Origin: Pseudomonadota bacterium
GTDB taxonomy: Bacteria; SAR324; NAC60-12
Direction of reading: 5' to 3'
Length of the DNA stretch: 5,556 bases
Assembly: GCA_014381795.1 (NCBI GenBank)
Contig: JACNKY010000125.1
Location: 1-5,556 of the forward strand
Shown: positions 1-5,556 of the stretch, piece by piece
Layout: every line of letters begins with the position of its first letter
Position numbering within the stretch: position 1 is the stretch's first letter
Program-made: the position numbers and the translations under genes
Notes under the pieces: generated by a model
What the model saw: only the letters and a program-made list of their open reading frames with translations
What the model was told of the DNA's origin: nothing
The model's database searches: none

Positions 1-633
1 TTAGCGGTCGGTTTCCTGGCCATGCTGATTGCACTCTTTTTAGGAACATTAGTGGGGGTGCTGGCAGGTTTCATCAAATCCCTGGACGGACCTTTGATGC
101 GTTTGACCGATTTATTTCTTGCACTGCCGATTCTGCCGTTGTTGCTGGTAATCATTCTACTTTTCCGTGATACTCTGCGAACACTTTACGGTCCGGAAGC
201 CGGTATCTTTATGCTGATTGTTTTCATTATCGGCATTACAAGTTGGATGCATACCGCAAGGATAGTGAGAGGTGACGTGCTTGGCATCAAGGAACGTGAA
301 TTTGTCACAGCCGCTCACAGCATCGGCACCCCTAAACGGCGTATCATTTTCAGACACATCCTGCCCAATATCCTCAGTCCGATCATGGTTTCCGCGACTT
401 TGGGGATCGCCAATGCAATCATCACAGAATCAGCCTTATCTTTCCTCGGTCTTGGTTTTCCACCGGATTTTCCAACTTGGGGTAGATTGCTTTATGATGG
501 AGCAAACTTTATTCAGATAACTCCGTCACGTGCTATCTGGCCCGGAATCTTCATCGCCCTCACTGTCCTCAGCGTCAACTACATTGGGGACGGTTTACGT
601 GACGCGCTTGATCCAAGATTACGTGGACGATGA
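1..633 (+). CDS. ABC transporter inner-membrane permease, DppC/OppC type (5' truncated by window)
   Basis: This is the C-terminal 210 residues of a peptide/nickel-type ABC permease, which forms part of the inner-membrane channel of a dipeptide or oligopeptide importer. The frame is open from base 1, so the real start lies upstream; the Met codon at 22 falls inside a membrane helix and is not a credible start. Family members are usually about 280-300 residues, so roughly 70-90 are missing. Numbered from base 1, hydrophobic segments lie near residues 1-25, 38-56, 67-83, 125-145 and 179-197. The EAA loop that docks on the ATPase is clear at about 100-123 (EFVTAAHSIG, then HILPN). SFLGLGFPPDFPTWG (147-161) and the end DALDPRLRGR are typical of DppC/OppC. 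The partner permease would be expected upstream. No ATPase gene follows, although dppD/oppD usually does. Substrate is unknown; peptides, opines or nickel are all possible. The family call is firm. Confidence 0.93.
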   Translation, partial: LAVGFLAMLIALFLGTLVGVLAGFIKSLDGPLMRLTDLFLALPILPLLLVIILLFRDTLRTLYGPEAGIFMLIVFIIGITSWMHTARIVRGDVLGIKEREFVTAAHSIGTPKRRIIFRHILPNILSPIMVSATLGIANAIITESALSFLGLGFPPDFPTWGRLLYDGANFIQITPSRAIWPGIFIALTVLSVNYIGDGLRDALDPRLRGR

Positions 634-683
634 ATGCTGTGCTCTCAAATTTTAATCATACTAGCCCAACAAAACTCTCATGA
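630..683 (+). other. 17-codon mini-ORF bridging permease and Asp-box genes (ATGA overlap at both ends)
   Basis: The reading frame MNAVLSNFNHTSPTKLS starts at ATG 630-632, sharing ATGA with the permease stop (631-633). It ends at TGA 681-683, sharing ATGA with the start of the next gene (680-682). It fills the whole gap between the two genes. No good ribosome-binding site is seen: GGA at 625-627 is only two bases from the ATG, so initiation would rely on ribosomes ending on the permease. Two inferred readings are possible. One is a translational relay that couples the large Asp-box gene to the permease. The other is a remnant of an ABC ATPase gene start, because dppD/oppD genes commonly begin with such an ATGA overlap after dppC/oppC. 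It could also be chance, since the ORF is very short. It has no signal-peptide or membrane character. Confidence 0.35.
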
Positions 684-3600
684 ATAATTCTGTTTCGAAA
701 TCAAGTGTGACATCATCTTCTATTCCGCATTTAGACACGCTGCGCTGGCGTAGTATCGGACCTTCCCGCGGTGGACGTGTAGTTGCCGTGGCGGGAGATC
801 CGGTAAATTCTCAGGTGTTTTATTTTGGAGCGGTTGCAGGCGGTATCTGGAAAACCGTGGACGGAGGCACGTATTGGGAAAATGTGTCAGACGGTTTTTT
901 GAATAGTGCGGCTGTCGGTGCTATAGCAGTTGCACCCTCAGACAACAACGTGATTTACGCCGGAATGGGAGAATCCACCATCCGAATTGATGTCTCGTTC
1001 GGTGACGGAATTTACAAATCCACCGATGCGGGCAAAACCTGGAAAAACATAGGACTCCAGAAAACCCGGCACGTCAGTGAAATTCGTGTGCATCCTGAAA
1101 ATCCAGATTTGCTTTATGTCTCAGCTTTCGGAGATGCCTTTGGCCCCAACAAAGATCGAGGAATATACCGTTCCAAAGATGGTGGTGAAAACTGGGAACA
1201 AATCCTTTTCCGCAGTGAAAAAGCAGGAGCCATCGATTTGAGCATGGATCCTAATAATCCACGAATTCTCTATGCATCTTTCTGGGAAGCCTACCGTAAC
1301 TTTTGGAGCATGAACAGCGGTGGTCCGGACAGCAGCCTTTACCGATCAACAGACGGTGGAGATTCATGGACTGAGATCACTAACAATCCCGGACTTCCAA
1401 AAGGTACAAAAGGGAAAATTGGCGTCAGTATTTCTCCGGCACAAAGCGGACGGATCTGGGCTATTATAGAAGCAGAAGAAGCCGGACTTTATCGTTCAGA
1501 CAACGGTGGTGATAGTTGGATTAAAACTTCCGGAAATCGTGATTTGATCCACAGACCTTGGTATTATTGTCACGTTTTCGCTGATCCTCAACACGCGGAC
1601 ACGGTTTATATCACCAATCTGCAAATGTGGAAATCAACTGACGGCGGAACTAATTTTTCTGAAATAACCACTCCGCACGGTGATAATCACGACCTCTGGA
1701 TCGACCCAAACAATACGCAACGCATGGTACAGGGCAACGACGGAGGTGCTTGTGTTTCTTACAACGGAGGCGAAACATGGTCCACGATTTATAACCAGCT
1801 CACAGCGCAGTTTTACCGAATGGACATTGACAATGAATTTCCTTATCGTGTTTATGCCACGCAACAGGACAACACGAGCATCAGTGTTCCAAGTGCCAGT
1901 GCCTATGGTGCAATTACGCTACAGGAAAGCACTTTTCCCGGAACAGGTGAAAGTGGATTCATTGCGGTTAAACCCGATGATTCGGACATTGTTTACATCG
2001 GCGCGGTCGGCAGTTCTCCCGGTGGAGAAGGCGCACTTCAGCACTACAATCACAAAACAAAACAATTGCGTCTCGTCAATATCTGGCCCGAAGAAAAATA
2101 CGGCTGGGCTCCTAAAGATTTGAAATACCGCTTTTCTTGGACCTTCCCGATTTCCTTTTCGCCACACGATACCGGAACAGTATACACCTGCGGGAATCAT
2201 GTCTTCCGCACAACGAACGAAGGTCATAGTTGGGAAAATATAAGTCCGGACTTGACCCGAGCGGATGAGAGCAAACTTCAAGTTTCCGGTGGTTTAACCA
2301 TTGACAGCAGCGGTGCAGAACACTACGCCAGCATTTCAACTTTTGCGGAATCGCCTCACCAACCCGGTATTTATTGGACTGGTAGCGATGACGGATTAGT
2401 TTACACCTCTCGGGACAGCGGAAAAAATTGGCAAAATATCACCCCGCCCAATCTTCCGGAATGGTCTTACATTTTCTGCATTGAAGTTTCCGTGCATGAT
2501 CCTGAAACTGTTTTTCTTTCGGCCACGCGCTACAAACTGAATGATTATCGCCCCCTGATTTATAAATCAACAGACGGTGGACAAAACTGGAGTAGCATAA
2601 ACGGTGACTATCCAAAAACTGAAATCAGCAGGGTTATCCGCGAAGATCCAACTTGCCCTGGTTTGTTGTACGTAGGTGCTGAAACCGGAATTTTTATGAG
2701 TTCCAATTCCGGAGAAAACTGGCAGAAACTTGGCGGTAACTTTCCGGTTGTTCCGGTTTACGATTTGAAAATTAAGCAGGATGATTTGGTCGTCGCCACA
2801 CATGGACGCTCTTTCTGGATTCTGGATGACCTGACTCCGCTGCGGAAATTCGCCAGTAAATCTTCCGGAAGCAAGAATGTAGATTCCGGCGATGTCCAGT
2901 TTTTTGTGCCACGTACAACCTACCGCCGTACCTTGAACTGGAGCGTTAACCTCTTTCTTGGAGACGGAAAAAACTACAGTCCGGATTTTGGTTTACCCGG
3001 AACACATTATCTAGAGACCACAGCGGAAGGTGAAAAACGTTTCCGTTATTTGGATATGGGTGAAAATCCTCCTGAAGGGGTGATTGTAAATTATTTTCTG
3101 GAATCTATTCCTGATCAGCCTTTGGAATTAATTATCTTAGACGCCGGAGGAATGGAAATAGAACACTTTTCAAGCAAAATACCTGACTCTGACCCTAAAG
3201 AAATAGGCGATAAACAAGAGGAAGAAAAGCCAAATTTGCCGCTTAAACTCGGATTTAACCGTTTCGTTTGGAATATGCACTACCCCGGACCTGAAGTGAA
3301 AATTGATAAAGCACTGGAAAAACCGGGTTATCAGCAGTTGGGCCGTATCGCACCATTTGGTGGAGGCTCCAGTAGTGGTCCAGTCGCGTCTCCCGGAAAC
3401 TATCAAGCACAGTTAAAATTGGGGAAGCATGAAATTACTCATTCTTTTGAAATCATTAAAGATCCACGTTTAAAAACCACTGCTGAGGATTTTTCTGCAC
3501 AATTTGAACTGTGGTCGAAAATCCGAAATAGTGTTTCAGCAATAAACTCCGCAATCAACAAAGTGCGGAAGATAAACCTGCAAATTACGGAGTTGCTGTC

Positions 3601-3955
3601 GCGTGATATTTTCAGTGGGACTGACAGTGAAAAAGCATTAACTGCAGTCAGGAAAGCCGCGGAATTGCTAATGAAAAATTTTAGTGAGATTGAAAATCAA
3701 TTGACACAAAACCAATACGAAACTCCATCAGATCGACTGCGTCACCCCACCATGCTCAAGGAAAGAATGGAAGCATTGGTCAGCGTGGTTTCGGTTTCTG
3801 ATGCCTCACCTCCCGAACAGGCACATGCTGTTTATGAAGATTTGAGTGCCAAGGTTGAGAAGCAGCTCACGCAGTTGAAAAAGCTCGAAGAAAAGGAACT
3901 TCCTCAACTCAACGAGCAAATTGAACAAGTCGGAATTCCCAAGCTGCAGGCTTGA
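680..3955 (+). CDS. Large sortilin/BNR (Asp-box) beta-propeller protein, glycosyl-hydrolase-like, no signal peptide
   Basis: This 1091-residue protein belongs to the bacterial VPS10/sortilin-like BNR-repeat family, often labelled 'glycosyl hydrolase' for its likeness to GH74 propellers. Enzymatic activity is unproven for most members. Eleven Asp-box motifs (S-x-D/N-x-G-x-x-W) lie near residues 59, 114, 165, 223, 273, 319, 360, 511, 577, 630 and 674. The sixth has Phe in place of Trp. They suggest two stacked propellers, with about 143 residues between boxes 7 and 8. The start LRWRSIGPSRGGR (21-33) and ATHGRSFWILDDLTPL (706-721), which closes the repeats, are family hallmarks. Residues 735-930 look beta-rich (FNRFVWNMHYPGP at 859-871, ASPGNYQAQL at 903-912). 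Residues 934-1091 are charged and mostly helical. ATG 680 is the earliest possible start because TAG at 662-664 closes the frame upstream. No Shine-Dalgarno is visible. Relatives usually carry a signal peptide; this one starts MNNSVSKSSV and has no hydrophobic N-terminal segment. Ligand and function are unknown. Confidence 0.88.
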   Translation: MNNSVSKSSVTSSSIPHLDTLRWRSIGPSRGGRVVAVAGDPVNSQVFYFGAVAGGIWKTVDGGTYWENVSDGFLNSAAVGAIAVAPSDNNVIYAGMGESTIRIDVSFGDGIYKSTDAGKTWKNIGLQKTRHVSEIRVHPENPDLLYVSAFGDAFGPNKDRGIYRSKDGGENWEQILFRSEKAGAIDLSMDPNNPRILYASFWEAYRNFWSMNSGGPDSSLYRSTDGGDSWTEITNNPGLPKGTKGKIGVSISPAQSGRIWAIIEAEEAGLYRSDNGGDSWIKTSGNRDLIHRPWYYCHVFADPQHADTVYITNLQMWKSTDGGTNFSEITTPHGDNHDLWIDPNNTQRMVQGNDGGACVSYNGGETWSTIYNQLTAQFYRMDIDNEFPYRVYATQQDNTSISVPSASAYGAITLQESTFPGTGESGFIAVKPDDSDIVYIGAVGSSPGGEGALQHYNHKTKQLRLVNIWPEEKYGWAPKDLKYRFSWTFPISFSPHDTGTVYTCGNHVFRTTNEGHSWENISPDLTRADESKLQVSGGLTIDSSGAEHYASISTFAESPHQPGIYWTGSDDGLVYTSRDSGKNWQNITPPNLPEWSYIFCIEVSVHDPETVFLSATRYKLNDYRPLIYKSTDGGQNWSSINGDYPKTEISRVIREDPTCPGLLYVGAETGIFMSSNSGENWQKLGGNFPVVPVYDLKIKQDDLVVATHGRSFWILDDLTPLRKFASKSSGSKNVDSGDVQFFVPRTTYRRTLNWSVNLFLGDGKNYSPDFGLPGTHYLETTAEGEKRFRYLDMGENPPEGVIVNYFLESIPDQPLELIILDAGGMEIEHFSSKIPDSDPKEIGDKQEEEKPNLPLKLGFNRFVWNMHYPGPEVKIDKALEKPGYQQLGRIAPFGGGSSSGPVASPGNYQAQLKLGKHEITHSFEIIKDPRLKTTAEDFSAQFELWSKIRNSVSAINSAINKVRKINLQITELLSRDIFSGTDSEKALTAVRKAAELLMKNFSEIENQLTQNQYETPSDRLRHPTMLKERMEALVSVVSVSDASPPEQAHAVYEDLSAKVEKQLTQLKKLEEKELPQLNEQIEQVGIPKLQA
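3948..3950 (+). promoter_or_regulatory. Weak ribosome-binding site that supports the ATG 3957 start
   Basis: AGG lies inside the end of the Asp-box gene, six bases before ATG 3957, a suitable spacing for a short Shine-Dalgarno. It favours 3957 over the in-frame TTG at 3921, which would add twelve hydrophilic residues and overlap the previous gene by 35 bases. Confidence 0.4.
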
Positions 3956-3956
3956 G

Positions 3957-5183
3957 ATGTTAGGCATACCCGGACTGCTCAAAATAAGCGCGGCGGATTT
4001 CATTGTCCGCACTGCCTATCAAATGGGAAAGACACCTCTGTTGCCCCTCTTCGCAGCCAGCCTCGGTGCAAATGCTACTTTTTTGGGATTGATTGTTTCA
4101 GTTTCAACCTTGACCGGTTTGTTGCTCAAACCACTTTTCGGTTTTCTCTCCGACCGTTGGGGACGCTGGATTTGGCTTTTAGTTGGCACACTGCTGTTTA
4201 CAGGGATTCCGTTCCTTTACACCTTTATCAAGACTCCTCAGGAATTACTCATTTTACGTCTCATTCACGGATTGGCTACAGCGATTTACGGACCAGTTAC
4301 TGTAGCCTGGGTTATTGAACAAGGTCAGCAACAAGGAAATTCAGCTAGTAACTGCGCCGAACGTTTAGGCTGGTTCGGGATGGCCAGAAGCGGTGGATAC
4401 CTGCTTGGCCCGACGATTGCCGCGGCGCTTTTGCTGGTCTTTGAACCCTCAACCGTTTTTACAGCCATTGGGCTTTTAAGCTCCTGTGCTTTGTTACCAG
4501 TCCTGTTACTAAAAAAAATATCTCATCCAAAACATTCCAGAGTTACATTTCGAAAACAAACAACGGAGGCCTTCCACGCAGGCATCAAGACACCAGAGCT
4601 TTGGCTGGCTGGAAGCCTTGAATGTGTAGTCTATCTAGGAATTTACGCCACAAAAACTTTTTTGCCGTTGTATGCGCTGGAAAGCGGAATCTCAATTCTG
4701 TGGGTAGGACTCTTCTTTTCGACTCAGGAATTAATCCATTTGATTGGACGTCCAATTGGTGGTCGTTTAAGCGATCGTTTGGGCTATCTTCCGGTTGCTG
4801 CTTCCGGAATGCTGCTGGCCGCTTTTGCAATGGGACTGATGCCATTGCTGCAAAGTCCTCTCAGCCTGCTCATGCTCGCAATTGTTTTTGGACTTTCTCA
4901 AGCACTGATCTTTCCTTCAACGCTGGCCCTCTTTGCGGAAAATATGGATGCACGACATACAGGAGCAGGTGCCGGAATGATTGGTGCCTTAAAAAATTCT
5001 GCTAAAGTAGCAGGTCCTATTCTGGGAGGTTTGCTCATTAACTGGCAAAGTTATGCCTGGATGTTTTGGAGTATGTCAATTTTGCTTGTTCTCTGGAGCC
5101 TAGGGTTGATACACAATGTGCTCAGTAAAAAAACACTAAATCCTCCAAGAGAGTACGGTAGAGCTCTTACAGTTAATCCCTAA
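3957..5183 (+). CDS. Major facilitator superfamily transporter, 12 TM, drug-efflux-like
   Basis: This 408-residue inner-membrane carrier moves a small solute, probably by proton antiport, as in the multidrug-efflux-like MFS groups. About twelve hydrophobic helices are visible, near residues 10-36, 41-65, 72-92, 96-120, 138-160, 165-186, 214-238, 247-266, 279-299, 301-325, 338-362 and 367-387. A basic cytoplasmic loop (187-213) separates the two halves. MFS motif A is present in the TM2-TM3 loop (GFLSDRWGRW, 62-71) and repeated in the second half (GGRLSDRLG, 268-276). A motif-C-like stretch, G-Y-L-L-G-P, lies at 147-152 in TM5, and a similar G-P-I-L-G-G at 353-358 in TM11. Both suggest export rather than uptake, but this is family inference. 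The start at 3957 comes one base after the TGA of the Asp-box gene, so the two are almost certainly co-transcribed and probably translationally coupled. The length is normal and no damage is seen. The substrate cannot be named. Confidence 0.93.
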   Translation: MLGIPGLLKISAADFIVRTAYQMGKTPLLPLFAASLGANATFLGLIVSVSTLTGLLLKPLFGFLSDRWGRWIWLLVGTLLFTGIPFLYTFIKTPQELLILRLIHGLATAIYGPVTVAWVIEQGQQQGNSASNCAERLGWFGMARSGGYLLGPTIAAALLLVFEPSTVFTAIGLLSSCALLPVLLLKKISHPKHSRVTFRKQTTEAFHAGIKTPELWLAGSLECVVYLGIYATKTFLPLYALESGISILWVGLFFSTQELIHLIGRPIGGRLSDRLGYLPVAASGMLLAAFAMGLMPLLQSPLSLLMLAIVFGLSQALIFPSTLALFAENMDARHTGAGAGMIGALKNSAKVAGPILGGLLINWQSYAWMFWSMSILLVLWSLGLIHNVLSKKTLNPPREYGRALTVNP

Positions 5184-5189
5184 ACTGTA
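5168..5189 (+). repeat. Short inverted repeat across the MFS stop codon
   Basis: TACAGTT (5168-5174) pairs perfectly with AACTGTA (5183-5189) around an eight-base loop that holds most of the stop codon. The stem is AT-rich and no T-run follows, so it is not a standard intrinsic terminator. It might protect the 3' end of the message or mean nothing. Confidence 0.3.
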
Positions 5190-5231
5190 TCCTCAAAAAG
5201 TAAAATCAATACCCACCAAACGTAATATATA

Positions 5232-5273
5232 CTTTTCTGCACACAAGTGTCTTGCCTTGCATTTGCAGAAAAG
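5232..5273 (+). repeat. Perfect 10-bp inverted repeat in the intergenic gap, possible operator or hairpin
   Basis: CTTTTCTGCA (5232-5241) is the exact reverse complement of TGCAGAAAAG (5264-5273). The 22-base loop contains a smaller CAAG/CTTG stem (5244-5247 with 5251-5254). Arm centres are about 32 bases apart, close to three helical turns, which would suit a dimeric or paired regulator. The right arm ends one base before a TTAACA -35-like box. No T-run follows, so a classical terminator is unlikely, although an mRNA hairpin at the end of the MFS transcript is possible. The pairing is seen directly; the operator role is inferred. Confidence 0.5.
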
Positions 5274-5274
5274 C

Positions 5275-5302
5275 TTAACATGTATGTTCCGTTTGTAATA
5301 GT
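5275..5302 (+). promoter_or_regulatory. Candidate sigma-70-like promoter for the amidohydrolase gene
   Basis: TTAACA (5275-5280) matches the -35 consensus at five of six bases. Sixteen bases later AATAGT (5297-5302) matches the -10 at four of six, with a TG one base before it (5294-5295) as in extended -10 promoters. The -10 box lacks the important first T. Transcription would begin near 5309, giving a leader of about 22 bases. The region is AT-rich, so chance matches are likely. Confidence 0.25.
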
Positions 5303-5330
5303 AAAACTCAGCTTAACTAAAAAACAATTA

Positions 5331-5556
5331 ATGAAAACATTATACTCAGGCGGATTGGTTTTTGACGGCAGTGGGAATTTGCTGGAAAATCACGGAGTAT
5401 TGATTGATGGAGAACGGATTTCCAGCATTGCACCTATAGGAGAGTTTGAGGGCTACAGCGGTGAAAAAATAGACACAAGCGGCGGAACTCTTTTACCGGG
5501 GCTGATCGACTGTCACGTCCATCTGGTTTATTGCGGAGAGGCTGATCCGAAGACAA
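5331..5556 (+). CDS. Metal-dependent amidohydrolase, imidazolonepropionase-like (3' truncated by window)
   Basis: The first 75 residues of an amidohydrolase-superfamily enzyme, which hydrolyses C-N bonds using a metal centre in a TIM barrel; the gene continues beyond the window. Residues 1-55 form the usual small beta domain (LYSGGLVFDGSGN at 4-16, then VLIDGERISSI at 23-33). The hallmark LLPGLIDCHVHL (54-65) follows, with the first metal-binding His-x-His at 62 and 64. The rest of the active site lies beyond the window. The CHVHLVYCGEADP stretch resembles the COG1228 group, which includes imidazolonepropionase and Xaa-Pro/Xaa-Arg dipeptidases, rather than dihydroorotase or urease; this finer call is tentative. 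ATG 5331 is chosen because the family's N-terminal strand begins directly there. No Shine-Dalgarno is visible in the A-rich leader. A 147-base gap separates it from the MFS gene, so it may have its own promoter. It is probably cytoplasmic, as no signal peptide is seen. Confidence 0.88.
   Translation, partial: MKTLYSGGLVFDGSGNLLENHGVLIDGERISSIAPIGEFEGYSGEKIDTSGGTLLPGLIDCHVHLVYCGEADPKT

Noticed and set aside
634..679. Promoter for the propeller gene (TTTAAT at 651-656 as -10)
   Set aside because: No -35-like hexamer is found at 16-18 bases upstream, and the ATGA links suggest read-through from the permease.
1919..2281. 120-codon ORF on the - strand inside the propeller gene
   Set aside because: It lies wholly opposite a clear coding frame, its translation shows no recognisable domain, and it is best explained as a shadow. 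The same holds for the other minus-strand frames and for the plus-strand frames at 1680-2123 and 4622-5005.
1345..2581. Repeated DNA such as ATCAACAGACGGTGGA at 1345-1360 and 2566-2581
   Set aside because: These are codons for the STDGG part of Asp-boxes within one open frame, not CRISPR or a mobile repeat.
680..3955. Assigning the propeller protein as a specific glycosidase (xyloglucanase or sialidase)
   Set aside because: Asp-boxes mark the fold, not the activity. No catalytic residue set could be assigned from the sequence and no signal peptide is present.
3921..3956. TTG at 3921 as the start of the MFS gene
   Set aside because: It adds twelve polar residues not expected before TM1, overlaps the previous gene by 35 bases, uses a rare start and has a worse upstream signal than ATG 3957.
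5168..5189. Intrinsic terminator after the MFS gene
   Set aside because: The stem is only seven AT-rich pairs and is followed by CCTCAAAAAG rather than a T-run.

Overview
The window holds four protein-coding genes, all on the + strand and tightly packed. The base composition is moderate (neither strongly AT- nor GC-rich). No RNA gene, insertion sequence, CRISPR array or other mobile element is visible. The gene types fit a Gram-negative, probably free-living heterotroph: a dipeptide/oligopeptide-type ABC permease, a very large sortilin/BNR (Asp-box) beta-propeller protein, an MFS transporter and an imidazolonepropionase-like amidohydrolase. Large BNR proteins of this kind are common in marine and soil lineages such as Marinimicrobia, SAR324, Acidobacteria, Gemmatimonadota and Bacteroidota. 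Which of these applies cannot be settled from the window.

Layout: (1) positions 1-633 are the 3' part of a DppC/OppC-type inner-membrane permease whose start lies upstream. (2) Positions 630-683 hold a 17-codon mini-ORF that overlaps the permease stop and the next start by ATGA at each end. (3) Positions 680-3955 encode a 1091-residue protein with eleven Asp-box repeats and a C-terminal, largely helical region. It has no signal peptide. (4) Positions 3957-5183 encode a 12-TM MFS transporter that starts one base after the preceding stop. (5) Positions 5184-5330 form the only sizeable intergenic gap, with a perfect 10-bp inverted repeat beside a possible promoter. (6) Positions 5331-5556 are the 5' end of a metal-dependent amidohydrolase that runs off the window.

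How they may work together (inference): the spacing of the first three genes suggests one transcript, with the amidohydrolase possibly starting a second, separately controlled unit. A substrate-uptake permease, an efflux or uptake MFS carrier and an amidohydrolase would suit import and hydrolysis of a peptide-like or cyclic-amide compound, but nothing here identifies a substrate. The most unusual points are the mini-ORF bridge where an ABC ATPase gene would normally begin, the lack of an export signal on the Asp-box protein, and its near-fusion to an MFS gene.
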